Source: Paraburkholderia bannensis (GTDB lineage: Bacteria > Pseudomonadota > Gammaproteobacteria > Burkholderiales > Burkholderiaceae). From it: a DNA stretch of 64,000 nt. The position numbers and the translations under genes were made by a program. The stretch is taken from the NCBI RefSeq assembly GCF_014200455.1, contig NZ_JACHBW010000020.1:1-64000 (forward strand), written 5' to 3'. Shown piece by piece: positions 1-8,279 of this stretch; position 1 is the first letter of the stretch, and each line of letters starts with the position of its first letter. The notes beneath the pieces are model-generated. The model was given only the letters and a program-made list of their open reading frames with translations, did not search any database and was not told where the DNA came from.

Positions 1-449
1 TGCCGCGCCGATGTTGACGTTGCCCGCTGCGGCAAGCGTCGCGGTCCCCATGTCGAGACTGATTGCGCTACCCGTGACGTTGATGTCCTTGCCCGATGCC
101 ACGGTCAGCGAATTGCCTGCATTGAGCGTGGTTGCAGTCAGCGTATCGTCCGAGCGGTGCGACGATTCCGAATAGCTCCCGTGTCCGTCGCTGCCCGAAC
201 TGTTGCTGTCGACCGTCGACGTTGACCTGGCGGCTTGCAGGTTCACATTGCCGTTTGCTGCCAGTGTGCCGCCGCCCGCCAGATTGATGTTTGCGCCTGT
301 TGCCGTCAGGTCGCCGCCGACGCCAATGGCCGACACGCCGCCGACCTTGCCCGTGTTTCCCCCGTCTTGCCTGCTGCTGTTGCCGTTTCTTCGACGGCGA
401 CCAGCATATTGCGCGCGCGATTAAAGACCAGCCTGTAACTGCGATTCAT
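1..449 (-). pseudogene. Filamentous haemagglutinin/CdiA-like exoprotein remnant (5' end, runs off left edge)
   Basis: Reading leftward from an ATG at 449, the protein begins MNRSYRLVFNRARNMLVAVE, an extended signal peptide region typical of two-partner-secretion exoproteins and large autotransporters. That frame stops at 306. In a different frame, open from 420 to the window edge, the sequence encodes beta-helix repeats typical of the FHA/CdiA stem (for example GVGGDLTATGANINLAGG and later VASGKDINVTG). The roughly 250-residue TPS secretion domain that should follow the signal region is absent. I infer an internal deletion plus a frameshift that joined the signal region to a distal repeat region. 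The rest of the gene lies outside the window, so the pseudogene call rests only on this 5' end. Confidence 0.7.
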
Positions 450-840
450 CACGCCACCCAGGAGATTTTTATTTTTCGGATTTTTCCCGTGTAGGAAAAT
501 GAAATGTGTCAAGGAAGGTCAATCCTTATTCTCATTAAGAATCGTCTTAGGAATCCCATCCGATACGCATCAAATCGTCGCTTTTAGCCAACGGAAGATA
601 AGAAGTAACTACATTGCGAAGCGCCGACTGGTCCGCAACAATCGACGGAAAACACCAGACCTCGGGTTTTCCCGATCCGCCAATCAGGAGCCTCACAATG
701 CTCAATGCCGACAAGGCATTCGCATCGCTCCCGGCCCTGGCGCCCGCCACGCCCTTTTTTTAAATCTCCCCTTCCGCCCACAAAACCCCGATGCAGGCCG
801 CCGCGCCGTGTAAACTGCTGCCTTTTTTATCTCTTGTGGT
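450..840. other. Intergenic region, no gene recognised
   Basis: About 390 bases between the haemagglutinin remnant (minus) and the DUF3348 gene (plus). It should hold divergent promoters. Short open frames here (for example 499-813 plus) look like no known protein and lack a convincing ribosome binding site. No clear -35/-10 pair or inverted repeat stands out. Confidence 0.5.
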
Positions 841-1632
841 ATGGTCCATCCCCCGCAGCGGACGGCCCTGACCGGTCCGGCCCTCGTTCGACTGCTTGCG
901 CGCATCGCTGAAACCGACGCGCAGGCTTCGCAGCAGCCGCTTGCCGACCGCCTGAGCCAATGGCTCGGCTGGACGGACGCGATCGCGCTCTCGACGGTGC
1001 TAAGCGCCCCTGCGCCCGCCGTAGGCGGCCTGGCGGGCAACCCCGTGCGCGCTGACGGCGACGACGAGGCGCAGCGCTGCTTGAGTCTGCGCTCGGCGCT
1101 GTCCAGAGCCATCGTCACCGACGGCGTGCTCGCGCCGCCGCGCCACAACGCCAGTCATGCGCGCCACGCCCGGACGCAGCCGGTGCCGGACCTGCCGGAA
1201 ATGCCTGCCGATTACACGCTGTTCCGCCAGAGCTATCTCGCGCTGCAGCAGAAGATGGAAGCCGATATCGGCGACCTGCGTACGCTTTTGCGCAACCGGC
1301 TCGCGGCCCAGTCGTCGGCGATGGCGAAGCTGGCTGCGCTCGACGCGGTGATGGAGCGCTCGCTTGCCGCGCGCGAACGCACGTTGCTGGGCACGGTGCC
1401 CGGCCTGCTGGGCAAGTATTTCGAGCGTCTGCGCAAAGCCGCGCAGGCGGCCGAAGCCGTTGCGCAAGCCCAGCAAGACGGCGCGGCACAAGCGCAAACA
1501 GACAGCAAAGACAGTACAAGCGGTGCGTGGCTCACCACGTTCCGAAAAGATATGCAGAGCCTGTTGCTCGCCGAACTCGATGTTCGGTTCCAACCGGTCG
1601 AAGGGCTGCTCGCCGCCCTTCGCACCCGCTAA
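841..1632 (+). CDS. DUF3348 family protein, first gene of a predicted motor cluster
   Basis: A 263-residue protein matching the DUF3348 family, which has no known activity. The N-terminal part contains a conserved-looking LADRLSQWLGWTDAIALS segment. The C-terminal part (from about residue 130) is helical and rich in Arg/Ala/Gln. No signal peptide or membrane segment is visible, so it should be cytoplasmic. It lies 10 nt before the DUF802 gene and is followed by OmpA/MotB-like and DUF2894 genes, an order I know from Burkholderia genomes. The ATG has no strong Shine-Dalgarno; the start was chosen because the opening (PQRTAL.GPA..RLLA) matches the family start. I infer a partner or regulator of the membrane motor, not a demonstrated role. 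Confidence 0.8.
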   Translation: MVHPPQRTALTGPALVRLLARIAETDAQASQQPLADRLSQWLGWTDAIALSTVLSAPAPAVGGLAGNPVRADGDDEAQRCLSLRSALSRAIVTDGVLAPPRHNASHARHARTQPVPDLPEMPADYTLFRQSYLALQQKMEADIGDLRTLLRNRLAAQSSAMAKLAALDAVMERSLAARERTLLGTVPGLLGKYFERLRKAAQAAEAVAQAQQDGAAQAQTDSKDSTSGAWLTTFRKDMQSLLLAELDVRFQPVEGLLAALRTR

Positions 1633-1642
1633 CGCAGACACT

Positions 1643-4600
1643 ATGTCCAGACTTCGCATCGATCTCGTTGTTTTCATCGCCGGCCTGCTCGCGGTTTGCT
1701 GGATCGGCGCCGCCTATGTCGGCTCCAATCCGCTCGCGCTGGCCGTCACGCTGCTGATCGGCGCCTGTTATCTAGCCGGCGCGCTCGAATTGCGTCGCTA
1801 CCGGCAGGCCACCGGCAGCCTCGCGCAGGCAGTGGATGCGCTGGCCGCCCCGTCGGCCGCCGCGCCCGCCACGCTTCAGGCCTGGCTCGATCGCCTGCAT
1901 CCGTCGCTGCGCAGCGCCGTGCGCGCGCGCGTCGAAGGCGAGCGCGCGGCGCTGCCCGGTCCGGCGCTCACGCCCTACCTGGTCGGCATGCTGGTGCTGC
2001 TGGGCATGCTCGGTACCCTGCTCGGCATGGTGACCACGCTGCGCGGCACCGGCATTGCGCTCGACGGCGCGAGCGATCTCGACGGCATCCGCACCGCGCT
2101 CGCCGGTCCGATCCGCGGTCTGGGCTTCGCCTTCGGCACCTCGATCGCGGGCGTGGCCAGTTCGGCGATGCTGGGTCTGCTGTCGGCGCTGTGCCGCCGC
2201 GAACGCATCGAAGCCGCCCAGCGCCTCGACGCGCAGGTCGCCACCACGCTGCGCCCGTTCTCGCACGCGCATCAGCGCGAGGCGAGCTTCGCGCTGATGC
2301 AGCGTCAGGCCGAAGCGCTGCCGCTGCTGGCCGAGCGTCTGCAGTCGATGATGACGGCCATCGAGCGCCAGAGCGCGTCGATGGGCGAGCGGCAGATCGC
2401 CAGCCAGCAAGCCTTCCTCGGCAACGCCGAAGCGACTTATGCGCGCCTCGCCGCCACGGTGGGCGAATCGCTCAAGGCCAGCGCCGCTGAAAGCGCACGC
2501 GCGGCCGGCGCGGCCTTCGCGCCGGTCGTCGAAGCGACGATGGCAGGTCTCGCGCGCGAAAGCGCAGCCCTGCACGGGACGCTGACCCAGGCGGTGGAGC
2601 GTCAGCTCGCCGGGCTCACCTCGGGCTTCGAAGCCAATGCCACGCGCGTGGCCGGAATCTGGAACGCCGCGCTCGACGAGCAGCGCCGCGCGGGCGAAGC
2701 GCTCGCCGACGATCTTCAGGGCGCGCTTGAGCGCTTCAGCGCCACCTTCGAAACGCGTTCGGCCCATCTGGTGCGCGACGTCGATGCGCGCCTCGCGGCT
2801 TCGGCGGCGGGCGTTGCGCAGGCGTGGCAGGACGCGCTCGCGCGTCAGGAACAGGCCGGCGAAAAGCTCGCTGGCGATAACCAGCAGGCACTGGCCGCCG
2901 CCACCGCGAGCTTCGAGCAGCATGCGGCCGCACTCGTGCGCACCGTGGGCGAGGCGCAAGCCGATCTGCAAACGCAACTCGCGGCGCGCGACGAGACGCG
3001 CCTCGCGATCTGGCGCGACTCGCTCGACGCCATCAGCACCTCGCTGCGCGACGAATGGCACGCAGCGGGCGCCCAGGCCGCCGACCAGCAGCAGACGATC
3101 TGCACGACGCTCGCGAAGACCGCGGACGAGATCGTCGCGCGCACCGAGGCGCACGCGAACAGCACGCTCGCCGAGATCGCCCGCGCCACGGAAACGGCGG
3201 CCGCCGCGTGGCAGGCCGCGAGCACGCAGGCCGCGCAGCGTCAGCAGGACGTTTGCGAGACGCTCGCGAGCACCGCCGGCACGATCGCCGCGCAGGCCGA
3301 GGCACATACCAACAGCACCATCGCCGAAATCACGCGCGTCGCCGAGGCTTCGTCGACGGCCTGGCAAGCGGCCAGCACGCAAGCGGCTGAGCGCCAGCAA
3401 GCGATCTGCGACGCACTCGCGCAAACCGCCACGGCGATTTCGATGCAAACCGAAGCGCACGCCAGCGGCACCATCGCCGAAATCGCGCGCGCCGCTGAAG
3501 CCAACGCAATGGCCTGGCAAGCCGCCAGCACGCAAGCGGCTGAGCGCCAGCAAGCGATCTGCGACGCGCTCGCGCAAACCGCCACGGCGATTTCGATGCA
3601 AACCGAAGCGCACGCCAGCGACACCATCGCCGAAATCGCACGCGCCGCCGAAGCGAACGCAATCGCCTGGCAAGCCGCCAGCACGCAGGCAGCGGAGCGT
3701 CAGCAGGCCGTCACCGAAGCGCTGGCGCAAACGGCCAACACCATTTCGACGCAAACGGCGGCCCACGCCAGGGGCACGATTGAAGAAATCGCGCGTGCGG
3801 CCGAAGCGAACGCCAACGCCTGGCAAGCCGCCAGCACCCAGGCCGCAGAACGTCAGCAAGCCATTTGCGACGCACTCGCGCAAACCGCCAACGCCATTTC
3901 CGCGCAAACGCAAGCCCACGCGAAGGGCACGATCGAAGAGATCGCCCGCGCCGCAGAAACCAACGCCAACGCCTGGCAAGCCGCCAGCACGCAGGCCGCC
4001 GAGCGCCAGCAGGCCATCTGCGCAGCACTCACGCAAACCGCCAGCGCCATCGCGGCGCAAACCGAAACGCACGCCAACGGCACCATCGCCGAAATCGCGC
4101 GCCTCGTTGAAGCGGCATCGGAAGCGCCACGCGTGGCCGCCGAAGTCGTTGGCGAGCTGCGCCAGAAACTCCACGAAAGCATGGTGCAGGACACCGCCAT
4201 GCTGGAAGAACGCGGGCGCCTGCTCGCCACCGTCACCACGCTGCTCGACGCCGTGAATCACGCCAGCACCGAGCAACGCGCGGCCATCGGCGCGCTCGTC
4301 GATACGTCGGCGGGCCTGCTCGAACGCGTGGGCGCGCGCTTCGACCAGCAGGTCCAAGCCGGTGCGCAGACACTCGAAGGCGTCGCGGCCCAGGTTACGG
4401 GCAGCGCCGTCGAAATGTCGAGTCTGGGCGATGCCTTCGGCGTGGCCGTTCAGCATTTCGGCGCGTCCAACGACAAGCTGATGGCGCAGCTCGAACGCAT
4501 CGAAGCCGCGCTCGACAAGTCGCTTGCGCGCAGCGACGACCAGCTCGCCTACTACGTCGCCCAGGCGCGCGAAGTGGTCGATCTGAGCCTGCTGTCGCAA

Positions 4601-4651
4601 AAGCAGATCGTCGATAGCCTGCAACGTCTGGCCGGAAGCGAAGCCGCATGA
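1643..4651 (+). CDS. MotA/ExbB/ZorA-like membrane protein with long DUF802-repeat tail
   Basis: A 1002-residue protein. The N-terminus has two hydrophobic segments (about 7-26 and 29-48). A second pair follows at about 113-137 and 154-182, with a MLGTLLGMVTTLRG motif and then a Gly/Ala-rich helix, the arrangement of the last two helices of MotA/TolQ/ExbB channels. From about residue 190 to the end it is a very long Ala/Glu/Gln-rich helical tail containing seven 51-residue repeats (residues about 472-828) that correspond to DUF802. The true start is the ATG at 1643, 10 nt after the DUF3348 stop; an upstream in-frame extension would overlap DUF3348 entirely. The stop overlaps the next gene by ATGA. 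By analogy with ZorA and MotA I infer an ion-driven motor subunit with a cytoplasmic tail; the cargo or output is unknown. Confidence 0.8.
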   Translation: MSRLRIDLVVFIAGLLAVCWIGAAYVGSNPLALAVTLLIGACYLAGALELRRYRQATGSLAQAVDALAAPSAAAPATLQAWLDRLHPSLRSAVRARVEGERAALPGPALTPYLVGMLVLLGMLGTLLGMVTTLRGTGIALDGASDLDGIRTALAGPIRGLGFAFGTSIAGVASSAMLGLLSALCRRERIEAAQRLDAQVATTLRPFSHAHQREASFALMQRQAEALPLLAERLQSMMTAIERQSASMGERQIASQQAFLGNAEATYARLAATVGESLKASAAESARAAGAAFAPVVEATMAGLARESAALHGTLTQAVERQLAGLTSGFEANATRVAGIWNAALDEQRRAGEALADDLQGALERFSATFETRSAHLVRDVDARLAASAAGVAQAWQDALARQEQAGEKLAGDNQQALAAATASFEQHAAALVRTVGEAQADLQTQLAARDETRLAIWRDSLDAISTSLRDEWHAAGAQAADQQQTICTTLAKTADEIVARTEAHANSTLAEIARATETAAAAWQAASTQAAQRQQDVCETLASTAGTIAAQAEAHTNSTIAEITRVAEASSTAWQAASTQAAERQQAICDALAQTATAISMQTEAHASGTIAEIARAAEANAMAWQAASTQAAERQQAICDALAQTATAISMQTEAHASDTIAEIARAAEANAIAWQAASTQAAERQQAVTEALAQTANTISTQTAAHARGTIEEIARAAEANANAWQAASTQAAERQQAICDALAQTANAISAQTQAHAKGTIEEIARAAETNANAWQAASTQAAERQQAICAALTQTASAIAAQTETHANGTIAEIARLVEAASEAPRVAAEVVGELRQKLHESMVQDTAMLEERGRLLATVTTLLDAVNHASTEQRAAIGALVDTSAGLLERVGARFDQQVQAGAQTLEGVAAQVTGSAVEMSSLGDAFGVAVQHFGASNDKLMAQLERIEAALDKSLARSDDQLAYYVAQAREVVDLSLLSQKQIVDSLQRLAGSEAA
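3056..4126 (+). repeat. Seven tandem 153-bp (51-residue) repeats inside the DUF802 gene
   Basis: The repeated Trp codon recurs every 153 bp (3056, 3209, 3362, 3515, 3668, 3821, 3974). Each unit encodes WQAASTQAAERQQAICDALA, then a Thr/Ala-rich linker, then TIAEIARAAEANA or close variants. Units three and four are almost identical in DNA, which suggests recent duplication, while the first two and the last have diverged. All units stay in frame, so copy number can change tail length without breaking the gene. Confidence 0.9.
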
Positions 4652-5325
4652 ACGACGAAATCGACGGCGGCGTGGAGCCCACCGCGCCAGTCTGGGCGGC
4701 GTTCGGCGACCTGATGGCGGCGCTGCTGGGCGCGTTCGTGCTGATCCTCGTCGGCGTGATCGGCATGCAGATGGAAGCGTCCTCGCGCCTCGCGCACGAG
4801 GTCAAGGCGCGCCAGCTCGAAGCGCAGCGGCGCCAGACGCTGGAGCAGGCGCTGGCCGGTCCGCTCGCGGCGGGTCGCGTGACGCTCGTGAACGGCCGCA
4901 TCGGCATCAGCGGCAGCGTGCTGTTCGCGCTGAACTCCGACCAGTTGCAGCCCGCAGGGCGCGACCTGCTCAAGAGCCTGGCAGGCCCGCTTACGGCCTA
5001 TCTGCGCGATCGCGACGAAATCCTCATGGTGAGCGGTTTCGCCGACGACCAGCAGGTCCACGCAGGCAATCGCCGCTTCGCCGACAACTGGGAGCTGTCC
5101 GCCGAGCGGGCGCTGACCGTCACGCGCGCGTTCATCGATGCGGGCGTGCCTGCGGCGTCCGTGTTTGCGGCGGCTTTCGGGTCGGAGCAACCGGTGAGTT
5201 CGAACGCCGATGAAGCCGGGCGCGCGAAGAATCGCCGGGTGGAAATCGCGCCCGTGCCGCGCTCGTCGAGCATGAGCAACGCCGCTGCGAAGCATCAAGA
5301 CGCCACACAGAACGCTCATGAATGA
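4648..5325 (+). CDS. OmpA/MotB/ZorB-like peptidoglycan-binding motor partner
   Basis: A 225-residue protein with one N-terminal membrane helix (about 16-42) containing FGDLMAALLGAFVLILVG. The Asp at residue 21 sits where MotB, TolR and ZorB carry the proton-accepting Asp. The C-terminal half (about 90-215) is an OmpA-like peptidoglycan-binding domain with GFADDQQ, NWELSAERALTV, AFGSEQPV and the closing KNRRVEI. It overlaps the DUF802 gene by 4 nt (ATGA) and the DUF2894 gene by 8 nt, so translation should be coupled. The pair therefore resembles a complete stator: a MotA-like channel with tail plus a wall-anchored MotB-like subunit. The function of this particular pair is unknown. Confidence 0.85.
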   Translation: MNDEIDGGVEPTAPVWAAFGDLMAALLGAFVLILVGVIGMQMEASSRLAHEVKARQLEAQRRQTLEQALAGPLAAGRVTLVNGRIGISGSVLFALNSDQLQPAGRDLLKSLAGPLTAYLRDRDEILMVSGFADDQQVHAGNRRFADNWELSAERALTVTRAFIDAGVPAASVFAAAFGSEQPVSSNADEAGRAKNRRVEIAPVPRSSSMSNAAAKHQDATQNAHE

Positions 5326-5986
5326 CCGCGTGCAAAACGTTGTGCAGGCATCGAATCTGCCTGGCGCCGATCATGCGAGCGACGTGAGTGAGGCGCGCGT
5401 AACGCTCGACGCCTGGCGCGCGCAAGGCGCGGATCGCCTCGACCCGGTGGGCTTCGCGACGCTCGACGCACTGGAAAAGCGTGCCCAGGCGCTAACGGGC
5501 GCGGCGCGCAACGTGCTCGATGCACGTATCGAAACACGTCTCGCGGCCTATGCCCAGCGGGTCGAAGCACGCAGCGATGCACACGGCGAAGCGCGCAGCA
5601 ATGCCTCGCTGACCGCTCAAGACACGTCAGCAAACAACGCTTTCGCTGCGTTGATCGATGCAATGTCGCGCGAAGCACGCGACGGCGCACCCAGCGCATT
5701 GCTGGATTATTTCCGCGAGGTCTGGCAGAAGGTCAGCGCCGACCAGCAAGTGCAGCAATCGCTCGACCAGGTGCCCAAAAACGCCGGGCCGCTCAATTCG
5801 AGCAGCCTCGTGCATCGCGCGCTCTTTCTCATGCGCGATCTTTCCCCGGGCTATCTGCGCCAGTTCCTCGCCTACGCCGATGGCCTCGCCTGGCTCGAAG
5901 ACCTCAACGCGGCCATCGCACCGCCTGCCGCTCAAGCCGCGCATTCCAGCGCCGCCAAAAAGCCTCGCCGCACACACGCACGCTAA
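5318..5986 (+). CDS. DUF2894 family protein, last gene of the motor cluster
   Basis: A 222-residue protein matching DUF2894, a family without assigned function. No signal peptide or membrane segment is visible. The N-terminal half is a helical Ala/Arg/Glu-rich region; the C-terminal half has a conserved-looking stretch (PLNSSSLVHRALFLMRDLSP, then YLRQFLAYADGLAWLE) followed by a basic tail ending KKPRRTHAR. Its ATG overlaps the end of the OmpA-like gene by 8 nt. I infer that it acts with DUF3348 on the cytoplasmic side of the predicted motor. Confidence 0.8.
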   Translation: MNDRVQNVVQASNLPGADHASDVSEARVTLDAWRAQGADRLDPVGFATLDALEKRAQALTGAARNVLDARIETRLAAYAQRVEARSDAHGEARSNASLTAQDTSANNAFAALIDAMSREARDGAPSALLDYFREVWQKVSADQQVQQSLDQVPKNAGPLNSSSLVHRALFLMRDLSPGYLRQFLAYADGLAWLEDLNAAIAPPAAQAAHSSAAKKPRRTHAR

Positions 5987-6117
5987 GGCTGCGCGGGCAC
6001 TGCCGCGTCGTCGTTCGCGCCTTCCGTGGCATGATCGCAGCGTCCTGCTGCATCCCTCTCGCCATCGGTTCGATCGCCTGTCCGGACCGGCTTCGAACGC
6101 TTTACGGAGCGCGCAAC

Positions 6118-7218
6118 ATGTCACGATCCCTGTCCCGCCTCGCCAGCGTCTGTGCGGGCGTCCTCGCCTGCGCCGCGCTGTTCACGACCTCCCTGGCACT
6201 GTCCTGCACGCGCACGCTCTATGTGGGCGATAGCGGTCTCGTCATCACGGGACGCACCATGGACTGGTCCGAGGACATGCGTTCGAATCTCTGGGTCTTT
6301 CCCGCCGGGATAGAGCGCGACGGCAACGCCGGGCCGAAGTCTCCGCGCTGGCGCGCGAAATACGGCAGCGTGGTGGTGTCGGGTTATGACATCGGCAGCG
6401 TGGACGGCATGAACGAGCGCGGCCTCGTTGCCAATGCGCTGTATCTCTCCGAAACCGATTACGGCAAGCCCGACCCGAAACGCGCGCCCATGGCGATCAG
6501 CCTGTGGGCGCAGTACGCGCTCGACAATTACGCGAACGTTGACGAAGCCGTGCAGGCGCTGGGCAAGGAGCCGTTCCAGATCATTGCGCCGCCGCTGCCA
6601 AACGGCAAGCCCGTCACGATCCACCTCTCGCTGTCCGATGCGAGCGGCGACTCCGCGATCCTCGAATATCTCGACGGCAAGCTCGTGATCCATCACAGCA
6701 AGGCTTACCGCATCATGACGAATTCGCCGATCTACAGCGAACAGCTCGCGCTCGATACGTACTGGAAAGGCATCGGCGGCCTGAGCTTCCTGCCGGGCAC
6801 CAATCGCGCCGCCGACCGTTTCGTGCGCGCGTCCTTCCTGCTCGATGCGATTCCGAAGAGTCCCGATCCCAACTACATGGCCGGCGTGCCGCAACAGAAC
6901 GGCGCGTATCAGCAGGTTGCGAGCGTGATGAGCCTGATGCGCTCAGTGAGCGTGCCGCTGGGCATCCGCACGCCCGAAACGCCCAATCTTTCCTCGACGA
7001 TCTGGCGCACCGTGGCTGATCAGACCGACCTCGTCTACTATTTCGATTCGGCCACACGGCCCGATACCTTCTGGGTGTCGATGCGCAAGCTCGATCTCAA
7101 ACCGGGCGCGCCGGTGCTGAAACTTACGATCGAATCGGGGCAGATGTTCTCGGGCGAAACCGCCGATAAATTCGTGCCGACACCCTCGTTCAAGTTCATG
7201 CCTGCGCCCGCGCCGTAA
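6118..7218 (+). CDS. Periplasmic linear amide C-N hydrolase, choloylglycine hydrolase/penicillin V acylase family
   Basis: A 366-residue precursor in the Ntn-hydrolase family that cleaves linear amide bonds (bile-salt hydrolase, penicillin V acylase and some acyl-homoserine-lactone acylases). Residues 1-29 form a signal peptide ending ALS, so cleavage would expose Cys30 as the N-terminal nucleophile, as in Gram-negative members. Family residues are visible: CTRTLY, RTMDWSED, the Asn in VANALYLSE, MTNSPIY and NRAADRFVRAS. The ATG at 6118 was chosen over an upstream in-frame ATG because it gives a clean signal peptide and has an ACGGAG site just upstream. The substrate cannot be read from sequence. 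The 3' end overlaps the convergent AraC gene by 23 nt. Confidence 0.88.
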   Translation: MSRSLSRLASVCAGVLACAALFTTSLALSCTRTLYVGDSGLVITGRTMDWSEDMRSNLWVFPAGIERDGNAGPKSPRWRAKYGSVVVSGYDIGSVDGMNERGLVANALYLSETDYGKPDPKRAPMAISLWAQYALDNYANVDEAVQALGKEPFQIIAPPLPNGKPVTIHLSLSDASGDSAILEYLDGKLVIHHSKAYRIMTNSPIYSEQLALDTYWKGIGGLSFLPGTNRAADRFVRASFLLDAIPKSPDPNYMAGVPQQNGAYQQVASVMSLMRSVSVPLGIRTPETPNLSSTIWRTVADQTDLVYYFDSATRPDTFWVSMRKLDLKPGAPVLKLTIESGQMFSGETADKFVPTPSFKFMPAPAP

Positions 7219-8203
7219 GTTCGCCACGCCCGGCGCTTGCGGGCTTCGGCGCCTCGTACGGATCCTTCACGCTGCGCGCGTATTGCTTGGGCGCCATGCC
7301 CGACCAGCGCCGGAATGCGCGGATGAACGCCTTCTCCGATGCATAGCCCACGCTCGTGGCAATTTCGATCAAACGCCGCCGCGAGTCGCGCAGCGCGCCG
7401 CTCGCCACATACATGCGATAGGCGGTGAGATGGCCGATGGGCGTTTCCTCGACCAGTTCGACGAAGCGCGCGCTAAAACGCGAACGCGACATGCCCGCAG
7501 TGGCCGCGAGCGATTCGACGGTCCATTCGCGTTCCGGATAACGATGCAACTGCGCAATCGCGCGGCCAATCTGCGGATCCATGAGACCGCGCAGCCAGCC
7601 CGTATGACTGATCGCCGAAGATAGATGCGCGCGCAACAATTGCACGAACAGCACATCGGCGAGGCGCGCCGCCGCCACGGCCCAGCCGGGCTGGCACGCC
7701 ATCGATTCGCGGATGAATGCCATCAGCGTATCCGCCAGCCGGGGGCCGACCGCCGGATCGCTGGCGCGTACGTGAATCAGCGGCGGCAGCACGGAAAAAA
7801 GCGGATTACGCGCGGCCTCGCGATAAAAAATGATGCCCGTGTACAACTCGCTCGCTGGGCCGCTGCCTGCCGCACCCACGCTCAGTCGCAACGGCGTGTC
7901 GAAGCGCGCACTGATGCCCGCGCGCGCGACGAGATCGTCGAAAGGCAGAGGCTCCACACCCGGCGCAGAACTCAATACGTGTGCGTGACCATGCGGCAGC
8001 AGCACGAAATCGCCCACCTCGACCCGCAATGGCTCCATCCCGTCCACCGCGATATAAAACGGCCCGCCGAAGCCGGTTCTGAACGCCGCGCCCTCCACGG
8101 CCGGTTTGGCGATCGCCCACGGTGCGTTGAGCGAAAAGTGCCCCGTCACCACGGCGTCCGCGCGCAGGTCAGCCAGCGCGGCGCTCAGGAGGTCCATCGC
8201 CAT
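7196..8203 (-). CDS. AraC family transcriptional regulator with cupin_6 sensor domain
   Basis: A 335-residue regulator. Residues about 1-200 form a cupin-type sensing domain (VGDFVLLPHGHAHVLSS). Residues about 220-320 form the double helix-turn-helix of AraC proteins: ESLAATAGMSRSRFSARFVE for the first motif and IATSVGYASEKAFIRAFRRW with the MAPKQY ending for the second. It lies between the porin (same strand) and the convergent amidase gene. Members of this subfamily often control a nearby dehydrogenase or transporter, but no target can be assigned here. Confidence 0.88.
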   Translation of the reverse strand: MAMDLLSAALADLRADAVVTGHFSLNAPWAIAKPAVEGAAFRTGFGGPFYIAVDGMEPLRVEVGDFVLLPHGHAHVLSSAPGVEPLPFDDLVARAGISARFDTPLRLSVGAAGSGPASELYTGIIFYREAARNPLFSVLPPLIHVRASDPAVGPRLADTLMAFIRESMACQPGWAVAAARLADVLFVQLLRAHLSSAISHTGWLRGLMDPQIGRAIAQLHRYPEREWTVESLAATAGMSRSRFSARFVELVEETPIGHLTAYRMYVASGALRDSRRRLIEIATSVGYASEKAFIRAFRRWSGMAPKQYARSVKDPYEAPKPASAGRGELTARAQA

Positions 8204-8279
8204 TTCGTCGTCTCCTTCTTGTTGTGTGGGGCGCGGCTTGCGGTTGTAGCGCAGTTTCAGCGCAGTTTGCGTGCGGCTA

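Noticed and set aside
499..813. 104-residue plus-strand frame in the first intergenic region
   Set aside because: No ribosome site, no recognisable family, odd composition.
3056..4126. CRISPR-like periodic repeats
   Set aside because: The repeat is continuous protein-coding sequence without spacers.
1772..4624. 950-residue minus-strand open frame
   Set aside because: Mirror frame of the DUF802 gene caused by high-GC codon bias and its repeats; no similarity and no operon context.
841..5986. Calling the motor cluster a Zorya defence system
   Set aside because: Only the ZorA/ZorB-like pair is present; no ZorC, helicase (ZorD) or HNH nuclease (ZorE) gene is nearby, and flanks are DUF3348 and DUF2894.
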